NCBI RefSeq assembly: GCF_000247695.1 | Contig: NW_004624784.1 | Location: forward strand, 11,151,472 to 11,215,471 | Length of the DNA: 64,000 nucleotides | Direction of reading: 5' to 3' | Source: Heterocephalus glaber | Lineage: Eukaryota > Chordata > Mammalia > Rodentia > Bathyergidae | In this document: positions 10,401 through 21,300 of the stretch, one piece after another | Position numbering within the stretch: position 1 is the first letter of the stretch | Layout of the letters: every line of letters starts with the position of its first letter | Program-made: the position numbers and the translations under genes | The notes under the pieces: generated by a model | What the model saw: the letters and a program-made list of their open reading frames with translations, nothing else | What the model was told of the DNA's origin: nothing | Database searches by the model: none

Positions 10401-11140
10401 TGTTTGAAAACGGCAGCTGCATCAGATCTGGGGATCTTTGCAGTTCCAAGGGTTGTAGCATGTGATGGGAGTCACTCAGATGTAGCCTTTTCATGGCTTT
10501 CAGCAGGGGTGTCACATTGTGCTGCTTACAGCAAATCCATCGTCTTAGTCCATGGTTCTGGGATGCTACCCACAGCATCTTTTTATTTTCTGCTAAGAAT
10601 AAGCATACCCTGGCCCCTGTGTTATTACTGGTATTGAACCATTTACCTTTTAGTTAGGACATCCTTTGACAACACTAGTGTCTAGGACATATCTGTAGAT
10701 CTATCTTTTTATCAATGAGGTTTTAATAGAGTATATTTACCTTCCATAAGTGGATTTAAAAAATTTAAAATGAAAGTAACAAGATCTAATTGTGTTTGTG
10801 GAGGTAGCTGTACCCCCCTTTTTTGTTTATGTAATTGTGTTTTTAGGGAAAGGTGAGTATGCCCAACAATGGCTTGTTCCTGTGGATTATAAGGACCTAT
10901 GTCACAAGGACCTATAATATGCATAACTGACTTAGTTGTCTATAATAATTTCCTCTATAAAGAACATCTTCAACTGTGGTTAGGGGAGAAAGGGCATAGT
11001 TTTAATCCAACTGTTTAGAGCTGAGAAGGGTCGATGTAGGGAAGACTGCAGTTAGGGGCTCTCTTCAGGGAGCTAATTTAATAGGCCTTAAATAAAAACC
11101 ATGTTGTAATTTAGCAATAAATTACAAATAATTGTAATAA
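10401..11140 (-). mobile_element. ERV internal remnant
   Basis: This is degraded internal sequence between the polypurine tract and the point where L1 resumes. Only about 310 bp separate the integrase fragment from the polypurine tract, too little for an env gene, so env is absent or deleted. A 77-codon minus ORF (10345-10578) crosses the polypurine tract into the LTR; I could not assign it. Confidence 0.65.
10712..10924 (-). pseudogene. pol (fragment): Retroviral integrase fragment (class II-like ERV pol)
   Basis: The 70-residue minus frame contains NPQEQAIVGHTHLSLKTQL in its N-terminal third and LVTFILNFLN later. That order, NPQ-x-Q-AIV, then TLK-like, then LNFLN, is typical of the distal catalytic core and C-terminal part of beta-retroviral (class II ERV) integrases. 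The catalytic metal-binding acidic residues before this segment are not present in the frame, and no zinc-binding N-terminal domain is seen. The frame is open for only about 70 codons, with the upstream pol and downstream env missing. It sits between an LTR with a polypurine tract and old L1 sequence, all on the minus strand. It is a dead fragment and is not expected to be expressed. The class II assignment is inferred from motif wording and needs a profile search. Confidence 0.75.
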
Positions 11141-11192
11141 TGCTTCATTTTGGGTTCATTTTGTGTATAGTGTGAGAGAAGGGTGATGACTG
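11141..11192 (-). repeat. L1 continuation beyond the ERV
   Basis: CATTTTGGGTTCATTTTGTG followed by TATAGTGTGAGAGAAGGGT matches the antisense L1 ORF2 order that should follow the sequence cut off near 9915. The ERV therefore lies inside the L1. Confidence 0.65.
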
Positions 11193-11470
11193 TTCCATCT
11201 TCTTTTTGGCCAGGCTGTTTATATCCTTTAAAGACCTTCAACATAATTTCATACTATTATTTACAACCCTGCTTAACTAGGCTGGCCTCTGCTGCCCTGG
11301 GCACTGTTTTTGACTCCATCAGAATGGAGTTACAATCTTTCCAAGCTACTTAGTAGCTATTTTCCACCAAAGCATGCTAAGAACTAGAAGTTGCTTATTG
11401 TAGAGCCTCCCTGGGGTTTGGGGTACATCCAATGAAGGATGTGCTGGGGTTAGCCTCTTGTATAAATACA
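11193..11470 (-). mobile_element. LTR-like repeat with TATA box, copy 1
   Basis: On the minus strand it contains AAGCAACTTCTAGTTCTTAG, GGAAAGATTGTAACTCCATT, GCAGCAGAGGCCAGCCTAGT and GGATATAAACAGCCTGGCC. The same blocks in the same order occur on the plus strand at 17075-17355. Both copies end just after a TATAAA-GCCTGGCC block and GAAGATGGA. It looks like a U3 promoter region of an LTR. Family not recognised. Confidence 0.8.
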
Positions 11471-12429
11471 TAGGCGGTAGCTTTGAGAATTGGTTGGTGA
11501 CGGTGTGTACTGGCATAGGGCCCTATGACCTTGGATGTGACCATCTGAAGAGAGCTCTGGCCACTGAAGCTGAGGTTCTGAGAGGTGAGATGGGTAGGGT
11601 GGGAGTGGATACAGTCCAGTTCTCTGATAAAATAGGAACAAAGACAAGAGTGTCTGACCCATACCCTGGTTTCACTCTCCCCTTTCATGACTATGAAGAC
11701 TACTGGTGATTCTATTGAGCCCAGCAAATGTCTGTGGTATCACTGTCCTCTCCGTTTGTTCCACTGATCTCCCCAGGTAACATATTATCCTTCCTGTGTG
11801 CTGAATGGAGCTGGAGAGATGGGAGATGAAGAAGGAGTGGGGTGAGGCTGGTGTGCAAGGCAAAGACCTGAGAGTATGAAGCATGGACTCAGGCAGGGTC
11901 CAGATATTCACCTTTCTATCCAAGATGCCAAAACAAGATCTAGATGCTCACTGCTTGGGCCAGAAGAAATAGACTCATTAGAGACTTCCACTTGAACAGG
12001 TCCATGGGAAATTATTTTTCTAGTAGAACTGCAGTTGTTTAGCTTTGTGAAATATAGCAAAGGGCACAGACAAGCTGGGAGTTATGGATATGGGGTTCCC
12101 AACCCAGAGTCTGCTCTAAGTGGTCCAGAAACTAGAACCATCTACCTGTCTCTTCTCAGGATCTCACATAATTTGGGCCATATGGAAGATCCAAAAGGGA
12201 TTGTACAAGCTCCCTCGGTTATTATCTCAAATATCCACCTCCATTTAGGCATTTTGGTCCTGGTGTTACCATTTAGACACATGATGTTGTGAAGAGGTAA
12301 GTAGCTGGAGAGTAGAGGCAGTCTATGGGATCAGGAAGAGACCAGAGATAGGGTGGAGGAGGGAGAGAGTGAGTGGAAAGTGGGAAATTCCAGTGTCTAA
12401 GCCCATTAACCCTCTAATGATTCCAAATA
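11471..12429. other. Unassigned noncoding stretch
   Basis: No gene or repeat was recognised. Short overlapping ORFs occur at 11395-11923 on both strands without identifiable content. Confidence 0.4.
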
Positions 12430-12545
12430 GTGAAGATACAGACTTTGGAGCAGACAGATCAGGGTTTCTGCTATGTTTTCTTGGCCAGACTACTACATTT
12501 CCCTAGGCCGCTGTTTTTCATTTATGAAATGAAGGAGACAGTCAC
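12430..12545 (+). repeat. MIR SINE fragment
   Basis: The sense MIR order is visible: GATACAGACTTTGGAGCAGA, then CAGGGTTTCTGC, then TTTTCATTTATGAAATGAAG. Confidence 0.7.
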
Positions 12546-12567
12546 CACCACCACCACCACTACCATC
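12542..12567. repeat. (CAC)n trinucleotide repeat
   Basis: About eight CAC/CCA units lie at the 3' side of the MIR, probably grown from its variable tail. Confidence 0.85.
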
Positions 12568-12604
12568 ACTAGTTTTTGTGAGGTCTCACTCTTTGTCCAG
12601 TTCT

Positions 12605-12700
12605 GCACGTAACAGTGTTGTCATCTTTGTCTTACAGAGGAGGAGGCAGAGGCTCAGTGAGGTTAAGCTATGTGCCCAAAGTCACATATTTGTTAACATT
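12605..12700 (-). repeat. MIR SINE fragment
   Basis: The antisense MIR core is visible: TCTTACAGAGGAGGAGGCAG, then GAGGTTAAGCTATGTGCCC, then AAAGTCACA. Confidence 0.75.
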
Positions 12701-15700
12701 CCTCTGAAGGATTAAATTATACAAGTGGAAATCTCACCTACCCTTCCTCAATATTATCAAAGATGGGAGGTACATAGCCATGTATACACAAAGCTCAGGC
12801 TTCCTGATGCAATCGTGGATGAGCACGGACTTGCAGGGAGTTTTGGTACTGATTTCTCGATCCAGACCTTGCTCTAAGTGGTCCAGAAACCAGTCTTGCT
12901 CTGTGTAGGTCTTTATTTAATTTTTATTAAAATAAAGGACTAGGTGATATGATTTCTCAGATTCCTTCCAGTGCTTACCTTCTATGATTTTATGATTCTT
13001 ATTTTCTTCTTTTGTGCTGTCAAGTTCATGAAGAGATTTTCAACTGGGTAAAGTTACCAGAGTTAGGCTCTACTGGTGTAGAGAGAAGAATGGGAAGATG
13101 TAGATGATTTTTGTAAAAGAGACAGAATTTAGGAGCACTCTTCTACTTCCTTCTATTGTTTTCATATCTTACACATCTTTTTAGACATTCAGCCCGAGGC
13201 CCACATTGCCTAGGAGGCCTTCCAGTGCCAGCCCAGTAAATTGCACTCCTTTATAAATATAATCTTGGCATGCAGCACAGTTTGAGCTCTATTAATTAAT
13301 TCATTAATGTACTTAGACCTGCCTTGTGCCAGAGTAGAGCTATGGTGGCTCACACAGATATACACAATGCAGTATGATAACATATATAAGAAACAAATGG
13401 GAATGGAAAATAGAAGAACAAAGGAAGGAAGTTCACAGAGGATCAGAAAGGAGGCAAATACAGGGATGTAGGGCCTGAAGCTCTACCATGGGCAGGTCCT
13501 AATTATAATCTAAATATTCTGGTAGCCAGCTTAGGCAGGGTAACTCAATCAGTCTCACAATTCACAGTGCCCATGAGATGAGAGAGAAAGAAGAAACAAG
13601 GAAAGAAGCATGGGGGGAAGAGAAGGAGCAGAGAAAAAAGAAAGGAAGGAAGGAAGGATAGAGGGAGAGAGGATAGAAGAAGAATGGTGAAAGGGCTGTT
13701 CAGAAGAAGCTCAACTTTGGCTATGCTGGCAAGGAAGAGCCTTTCTTTCCTAGGGACTTTCCTAAAGACAGCTCCATGTCTCATGATGAGCAATGTCCTT
13801 GGCCCTGATGGCAGATACAGCTCTCTCCTTGAGGCTGCTCCTGCCTTCATCCTGAAACACAGGCCATACTTCAACTCAGCAAACAGTTCCACAGGGGACA
13901 GGGGGACAAGGTCCAGTAGACAGTGCTCTACCAACCTGGCTTAGTCCTGGGCTGTTGTTAATATTTCTAGAGGGATAGATGGACTGCATACCCTTCAGGC
14001 AATTGTTTATACATTGTGTTTCTTTCAACTGGGTTTTTGATAGACACTGCATGCCAGTGAGTTCGAGACTGTATTTCCTGCCAAATACCTGAAGTGCAGC
14101 TATTGGGTTGCCAATTAAATATGGACCCATATGCCTTAGAAACACACAAGCAGTTGAAATCTGTCAACCCTAGGGTAAGGTTGTCACTCTCTTATAAAAA
14201 TTGATGAGCCTAACCAGGACCTGGGCTTGATCAGAAGGCTACCTCCCTGCTCCGAGCTGAAGGAGTCCATAGGGTATACGATTCCTGCCAGACCCTGTGT
14301 ATCCGTCCTACTGAGGAGGGACTGCTCCAGGAATGTAGACCCTTGGATCCTGCCATTCCTGAAATGAGAGGCTTTGTTTATGTGATTTCCAAGTTTCCTT
14401 CCAGCATGAACATCACTAATTCCAGAAAGAAAATGCTCCATGGGAGGAGGGTTGTTAAACACTAGAAAAGTCTTCCACTGGAACAGTGAAATTGCCTGTC
14501 TCTGAGATGCAGAGACCCATGCTGTCTCGGCTAAATTGGAACAGATCTGCCTGGAGGCAGGGGGCTGGACAGAATGGCCCCTAGAATGCTTATCAAAATG
14601 GGCCATGTGGTGGTGTGCTTAGCCAGTATGTCTGTCTTTAAGTGTGCACAGCCTGCTGCAGATCACGTGTGCACGTAGGTGCACAGCCCGCCCTGTGTGG
14701 AGACACACATGTGTACGTATATTACTGTTTAGGCTGCTCCTCCCCAGCAGCAGTTGTGGCCCTGGAGCCCCCTCTACAGAGACTTTCCAAGGAACTGTAT
14801 TAGGCAGCACAGCATTCCCCTCATAAAAATACAATAAACAGCTCTGCAAGTGGTCGGTGGAGTAATGACTCTAACCCAGTGGCGTTCTTGGAAGGGCCTC
14901 TTCAGAAGCGAAGCCGAGAAGGGGAATGGAAATCTTTGGGGTAATTAGGTTTCTGGAGGGCAGAAACCTCTTAAATCATTGAGAGTCAGAGAGGACCAGG
15001 TCACTAAATCATACATCAGCCTGTCTGGGCCCTGAGGCTCCTTCTAGGCCCCCCTACCTTCCCTTTTATAAGCAGTTTTGGACCCTGGGGCAGCCCCTCT
15101 CCTCTGGCTCGCAGGGCATCCTAGACTCTGTGCAGACCTACCCTGACCCACATAAGGAAACATTTGCTGCTTAGGAGGCACAGGGAGGTTGAGGGAGAAA
15201 ATGAGCCTTTATGCCTTCAGGGTGGGGTCCTCCAGGAGCTTCAAGAATAGATGGTCTTATGTCTGGAGGGCACAAAGTTGAGGGACCAGAAGGATGGCCA
15301 GGATGATTGAGAACAAATTCCCTTCAACCTCATGATTCCACTTCCAACCTACTTCCTCTACTTCAAAAGTTGTTCCTTCCCCATCTGCCAGCTTTGGGAT
15401 CTTGGGACAGGTGGAAAGGCTGGAAGAAAGCAGGGAGTGCAGAGTGAATAATAGGAGGAATCAGCCTACCCTTGAAGCCTTCTTGCTTCCTCTTAGACGG
15501 AGAGGGAAGAGAGACCCTGCCCCTGCTCTCTGGGATTCCCAGCTCCCACCTCAGATCTTCCCCTCTCTGTGGGGGGCCTGAACTAAAAGACTTATTCCTA
15601 CCAGGGCTGCCAGTGAGCTGGGCCAGGTAGAAGGTAAGGAGAGTAAAAGCAATCAGGGAATTCTGGTGCTGCGGTGGCATGCAGACCTGCAGGGCATTTA

Positions 15701-16309
15701 GGGAAAGTAGATTAAGAAATCTTTTTCCAGATAAGAAAGGCCTGTAAAGAGGCCAAAGAAAGGGAAAAACACCCCCCTTTGATCACAGGGGATTGTAATT
15801 ACTCAGATATTGATTGGGATAATAAGTTTGCCAAAACTCGAGAGAAGGAGAGATATTCCTCCAGGTATTTTGCTTTTGCAGGATTTTCTGAGCTCTCCTG
15901 TGAAGTCAAAGTCAATTTGGAGGCTTAGGTCTGGCCCTGAAGCCTGTAAAATGGGAGTCAGCAGCCTTTTCGTCTTGGAGGGAACACAGTGCACGCCCTT
16001 GCTCACCCCCTTCCCTCTGGGGACTTTACTGCTATCATTATTAGCCCTATCATTGCTATTATTAATAACCCCTGGGGCCTAACAGGGTTGAGTCTGCAAT
16101 GAGAACTGAAACTGGCCTCGCCTGGACTCCAGAATCTTCTGCAGTAGTTTTCTTACTGTTTTCTACACTCCTGATGGCTCATGTTCCCTCTCCACTGAGC
16201 ATGTGCGAGTCCATGTGCATGCATGCCCGTTTATACATGTACTCCCTACACTACACTGGCTTTTCCCACAATCTCCACATGTGTCCCTGCCACACACAAT
16301 GGTGGAATT
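12701..16309. other. Unassigned noncoding stretch with a purine-rich tract
   Basis: No gene is supported. A purine-rich strand (GAGAAAGAAGAAAC, GGAAGGAAGGAAGGA) runs at about 13575-13685. The segment at 15780-16080 is repeat-poor and has ordered motifs (GATTGTAATTACTCAG, ATTATTAGCCCTATCATTGC), a possible conserved noncoding element. Confidence 0.4.
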
Positions 16310-16510
16310 GAGACCTCTCTGGCTTTGAGGTCAGACAGACCTGAATTCAAGTCCTGCTTGCCCTGCAATCCTGAGAAAACCACTTTCCATTTTTGAACTT
16401 CAGTGTAGAAATGAGGATGACAGTAACACCAAGGTCCTCTTGCATGGTGGTAGAGAAGATTACATGAGATGATGGAAGACACTTTGTACAGTGTCTGCTT
16501 TATAAGAAGC
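16310..16510 (+). repeat. MIR SINE
   Basis: A nearly full-length sense MIR: GGCTTTGAGGTCAGACAGAC, CTGAATTCAAGTCCTGC, GAACTTCAGTGTAGAAATGA and GATTACATGAGATGATGGAA in consensus order. Confidence 0.8.
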
Positions 16511-16639
16511 AGGTAAAATATCAGTTATTGCTATTGTCATCCTCTGGCCTCTCTCGGACATTTTGCATGAATTATAGCTTCTACAGTCTTCTCTCATCAG
16601 AGCTGCAAACCAAGGCTCTTCTTGATCTCCCAGGTCCAG

Positions 16640-16865
16640 CTTAGGGCTCACTCTGTTCCTCCCTGAGCTATGTGTTTTATTTTTTGCTCCCATTGCAATT
16701 ATGTATATCTCTTGTAGCTCTTATCATAGTTTGCTTTGAGTTCTGACTTTGAACTTGATGAGAGCATGGGTTACGTCTTCATTTTATCTCCTTTACTTTA
16801 ATCCCAGAGTTTAGCACTATATACACTTTAGTGTGGGAGGCATACCTTTACTGATGTTTTATAGT
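16640..16865 (+). repeat. L2 LINE 3' fragment
   Basis: GATGAGAGCATGGGTTACGT followed by TAATCCCAGAGTTTAGCACT corresponds to the L2 tail order of 'gagggcagggactgtgtctt' and 'ccccagcacctagcacagt'. Confidence 0.65.
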
Positions 16866-17060
16866 AGTAGATAACACACACTGAGCATTTATCATGTGCC
16901 TATTTCTTTTATATATTATAAAAGAACTTAATCCTCATATGAAATATTGTTACTTCCTTCTTATATGTGTGGAAACTAAGGTTCTGGAGAGATTACATCA
17001 TTTACTGGTCACATAACTGATCAGTGGCTAAGGGTTGCTGCAAATGCAGGACAGTTTCCA
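16866..17060 (-). repeat. MIR SINE fragment
   Basis: CACTGAGCATTTATCATGTG starts an antisense 3' end; GTGGAAACTAAGGTTCTGGA and GTCACATAACTGATCAGTGG follow as the antisense core. Confidence 0.7.
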
Positions 17061-17074
17061 GAGCCCATGTGTCC

Positions 17075-17355
17075 TTTGCAATAAGGCTAAGCGCAGCATG
17101 TCTTTCATTGGACAAACCCCAACTCCCAGGCAGGCTGCATACTAAGCAACTTCCAGCTCTTAGCATGGTTTGGTGCTTGGAGTGGGAAATAGCTACTGAG
17201 TAGTTTGGAAAGATTGCAACTCCATCCTGTTGGAGTCGAAGAAATGCTCGGGGCAGCAGAGGCCAGCCTAGTTAAGCAGGGATGTAAATATTAACACAGG
17301 CATTACTTGAAAGGTCTTTAAAGAATATAAACAGCCTGGCCAAGGGGAAGATGGA
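17075..17355 (+). mobile_element. LTR-like repeat with TATA box, copy 2
   Basis: Shares block order with 11193-11470 in the opposite orientation: AAGCAACTTCCAGCTCTTAG, GGAAAGATTGCAACTCCATC, GCAGCAGAGGCCAGCCTAGT, GAATATAAACAGCCTGGCC. Differences are scattered substitutions plus a few small indels. Beyond GAAGATGGA the two copies diverge. Confidence 0.8.
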
Positions 17356-17794
17356 GGATCCAGGAAGTCCAGTGGCAGCCATATCTTCAGTGGTGCTTAG
17401 AGGAATATGACATGAGGAAGTGCCAGGAAGTGTTGCATATCAAGGAAGGACTTCTTGAGTACATCCAGGCTGACAGAAGGCAGGGGAGATGGTTGGTTCC
17501 AATAGAAAAAAAAATGGTGGGGACCCAAGACTGAACAAATAGCAGAGAATTGGCATTATAATTGCAGAAAACAGGAAGGATAAGATGAAAGGACATATCA
17601 AAATACATGATTGATAATGCTAACAATAACAATGCTGTAGATGAATGCTGTGCTTGCTCCGTGCCCACCACTATGTCACATAAGCAAGAGAGCAGCTGCC
17701 TGCACACTGCAACATAGACATCATTCTTTCAGGGCTCAACATCACTCCTTTTTAATCTTCCTTGACTGGTGACATCCAGGAAGACCTTAAGCTC

Positions 17795-18330
17795 TTTTGA
17801 GTCTTTCAACTAGCATTTACCCTGTGCCTACTGCATGCATTCTACCAGAATGGTCCCTAGGGGAGTGAATGAAACTTGTGCTCCAACATGGAGCAAGTCA
17901 CAGTCGAATGAGGGACAAGGTACATACAGTTACAAGGCAGTAAGATGCATGTTGTTGGGGAGGTACATGCAAGTGTTCTGGGAGGGAGGCCCCAGAGAAG
18001 AGGTGGTATTTGAGTGGAGAAAACCTTCTAGACCTGCTAAGTGGAGAGTGAGGGGAGAGCATGGAGAGTAGGAAAGTGTGGCGGTATGAGAGTAGGTAGG
18101 ATATTGAAGGTGGGCTAAACAGGCTCCGGTATGTGTCTAGGGTTGGGATGTGCAAGAAGTTGCAGTAGGTAAAGCTTGAAGGATACAGTAGGACAATATA
18201 GTGAGAAATCTTCCAGGGATCTGTTGTTAAGTTAGCCAACACATTTATTTATCGTGCATCTACTATGGACCTAGTATGGAACCTGGCACTAGGACAAGCA
18301 AAGGATAGTTGGTCCCTGCTTCTTGCATAA
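17795..18330 (-). repeat. L2 LINE fragments
   Basis: TAGCATTTACCCTGTGCCTA (from 17811) and ATTTATCGTGCATCTACTAT (from 18247) are two antisense L2 3' ends. Sequence between includes the GAGTGGAGAAAACCTTCTAG-type antisense body. Confidence 0.65.
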
Positions 18331-18859
18331 GATAACATCATGTACCTGTTTCCTTCTTGTCCTGGAATAATTATTAACAGAATTCTCTTTTACTTTCAAA
18401 AGTGTTCCTGTTTACACAATACATTATATGGTTGTGCTTTCTATGGAGCTTTAGTCCAGTGTAGAAAGACAGATACTTGTCAAACAACTGGTGGATTATA
18501 GGACTAGAAATAGGGCTGGATGCTTTGAAGGAGGGTTGCAGAGTGCTACTGGGGCAGGCACTGGGGAGCAGCTCCAGTCTCCAAAGGAATTTAAACTTCT
18601 CTTCAGACAAAATGATGACACAGAAGGTTTTTAAGTTAGAGATAAGATCTTGCTTTTAGAAATCATGGGATTTCTATGTTTGTTGAAGATTTATCTCTCT
18701 CTGTTTTTCATGTCTCTGAGTTATTAACAATAAGAATTGAAAAAAAGCAACAGTTTTCATTATAGAGCATTTCACAGTGTACATGAGCTTACCCAGGTAT
18801 ATTTTCTCATCTTAGTGGCAGTGTGGAAGGTGCAAAGCCAATGAGTCAGGCAAAGTAAC

Positions 18860-19055
18860 TCTGTTGTTGCTCTACCTCCAGCTAGCTGCCAACAGTGGGT
18901 AAGCTACTTCTCCTCACTGAGCCTTTGTTCCTCTCTCATATTTAAGAGGAAGTGTTCTTCTCCCTGCAAGCGTGATCCTGAGGATTAAAAATGATGTAAG
19001 TCAAGGAATGAGCACAGTGCTGGGCACATGGGAGACACTTACTAAAAATCTAGGA
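18860..19055 (+). repeat. MIR SINE
   Basis: GGTAAGCTACTTCTCCTCAC, TGAGCCTTTGTTCCTC, CTGAGGATTAAAAATGATG and GAGCACAGTGCTGGGCACAT follow MIR sense order to its 3' end. Confidence 0.75.
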
Positions 19056-19726
19056 CGTTATAAGCTCTTCTGAGCTTGGGATTGTCTAAGAAAGGACATC
19101 GTGACTGCTGGGGAAGTGAATTTGTTGGAAAACAGGACAGAGTGGAGAGCAGTAGACAAGGGGAAGGAAAGGCGGGAGGGGAAGGAAAAGGCTGAAGGTG
19201 TTTCACCACTAGGATGACACTGGATTAGAAAATGCACACCTGCCCTTGTCACTTGGACCCTCATGGCCCTTAGGAACCAGGATCTATGTGCCTGGTGGGC
19301 TGAGTGGGGAGTGGGAAGAGGCACCAGGCAATGAATGGAATAAATTCCATAGCCCAAGCCATCTGGCCCAGTGGGGGCCCACAGTGGATGTCTACGAAAT
19401 CATAGAGTGAGGCCTCCACAAGAATTTACTCCGTCTTATTTCCTTTCTGCTCTGCCTAATCCCCTTGGCCTGCATGTGCCTGCTTCTGTGGGTAGAGGTT
19501 GGCTCCTGATAGAGATGACGGGGCCAGAGATTGCACTGTGCACCCCAAGGATACAGTAGCTGGCTGGGGTGGGAAGAGGAGCCAGGTGCTCAGGTCTATG
19601 CATGAGAGTGAGTTTGAGGATAAACATGGAGCCCAGTTGATATTTCAGAAATAGAGGTGTTTTGAGCACCATCATCCAAGTTTGGCTGGTAGCTTGACTG
19701 GGAGACCTGGAATCTCATTTTCTTTC

Positions 19727-19763
19727 CACACTTGATCTTAGCCAAAAGGCCAAGAAGCAATAT
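19727..19763 (-). pseudogene. Retrotransposed 5' fragment of U2 snRNA
   Basis: On the minus strand, 19761 to 19728 reads ATTGCTTCTTGGCCTTTTGG then CTAAGATCAAGTGT, equal to the first 34 nucleotides of U2 snRNA except for two C-to-T changes at CpG-type positions. It lacks the rest of U2, including the Sm site, and carries no A tail. Perfect 15-bp direct repeats ATCTCATTTTCTTTC flank it at 19712-19726 and 19766-19780, showing insertion of a reverse-transcribed RNA fragment. 3'-truncated U2 pseudogenes with direct repeats are a known class, explained by self-primed reverse transcription. It cannot make functional U2. Confidence 0.93.
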
Positions 19764-19807
19764 GCATCTCATTTTCTTTCTGATTTGCGTCTGGTATTTT
19801 CTGTGCT

Positions 19808-20182
19808 GTGTTTTCTAGGACACCCATAATAAAGAAGCACAAATGACACAGCTTAAGCAATTGAAATGTATTTTCTCACAGTTCTGGAAGCTACAAGTCC
19901 AAGATCAAAGTCTTGCCAGGGTTGTTTCTTCAGAGACTTCTTCTCAGCTTGCAATTGGCCCTCTTTTTTTTCTGTCCTTATCTGTGTCCCTGTCTGTGTC
20001 CAAATCTCATTTCCACAAGAATGCCAGTCATATTGGTTTAGGGCCCACTTGTGTGACCTCATTTTACCTTAATGAGCTCTATAAAGACTCTTTGTCTAAA
20101 CACAGTGACATTCTGAGGTACTAGGGGTTAGGACTTCAACATACGAATTTGAGGGAAACATGATTCAGCTTATACAGACAGC
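19808..20182 (-). mobile_element. MLT1-like MaLR LTR
   Basis: The antisense MLT1-type order is visible: TCACAGTTCTGGAAGCTACA, TAGGGCCCACTTGTGTGACC, CACAGTGACATTCTGAGGTA, CTAGGGGTTAGGACTTCAAC and CATACGAATTTGAGGGAAAC. On the minus strand it starts near TGTATAAGCTGAATCATG. It is diverged and has no internal sequence. Confidence 0.8.
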
Positions 20183-21174
20183 GAGGCACATTGCACCTTT
20201 GGTCAGCAGACCCTTGGAGAGAGGAGGCAAGTGGTTGCATGGCTGCTGGACACATGTCCTTGGAGAGGAATGAGCTGAAAGGATGCTAGCTTCTGCAAGT
20301 GCTGCATTCCCTCACCAAGACTCTTGGGTCTACTAAGAGCCACTGGATAATCTACTGTTGGCCATAGGGTTCCTGGATCCTTTCTTCTCCCTCCTCCAGA
20401 CTGCTTTTAAGATATAGGATTTGCTTCTCTGTTCCTAGCCAAGAAATAGGTATGTATTCTGAGGCATTTCCCCTGGGACTGCTCAAATCTATTTGTCTTT
20501 TACAGATGTCCCTTTACCAGTAAAAGAGCTTCAGTTCCTGGAAATCCTGGGCAGAACTCCCCTCATGCAAAAGGAGAAGCTCAGGAAGTTACTATACTTT
20601 CTTTCTTCTCAGCCCTTCCTTCCTGTTTGGGTAAGGCAGGAGACCACACCTGGGTTTGTGGTAGTACAGACGTGCTGAGATTGGCAGATAGGTTATTGCT
20701 CCACCAGGTTGGCACAGAACGGCTGCATCTGAAGGTGATTTTACACAGGTAGACTCTCACTTGCAGATTGCAGGATTCCAAAGATGGGTTTGTAAGTAAG
20801 TTATTATAAATTGGAGATGTTTTTCTACTGTAGGAAAAGCATTAAATGTAGAAAGAGATTTTTCGGGAACCCCTAGAGTCTAATCAACTCACATATAACT
20901 AAAATACTAACTATGACCATGTTAGTCTTTTACACCCATTTGCCACATATGCCATTGCATCAGTGGGAAAATACTGTGAGTTCCAACTCTGTGTATCTGG
21001 ATAAATGCTGCTTCCTCATGCATGTAACTCACCTGATAGTGGCTTTATGACAAGTAGGAATCTTATGGAGGAAAAGAAGGGCAATTTTGGGTCAGATGCT
21101 TCTGGATATTAGTCAAGTGATATGAAACAGAGTATAAAATATTCACATTTTAAACAGTAGATTCACAATGGTTG
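20183..21174. other. Unassigned noncoding stretch
   Basis: No gene or repeat could be recognised. Confidence 0.4.
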
Positions 21175-21300
21175 ACTTTATTTAGGTCACATAGTAATCC
21201 TGCAAGGTAAGTGCTATGATCTCTCTTTTAGAGAAATGAAGTAATGAGACTCAGAGATGTCAGGTAGCATCTTCAGGATCACACAGCAGAGAGTTGCAGC
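21175..21300 (-). repeat. MIR SINE fragment
   Basis: TCTCTTTTAGAGAAATGAAG, TGAGACTCAGAGATGTCAGG and GGATCACACAGCAGAGAG give the antisense MIR core. Confidence 0.75.
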
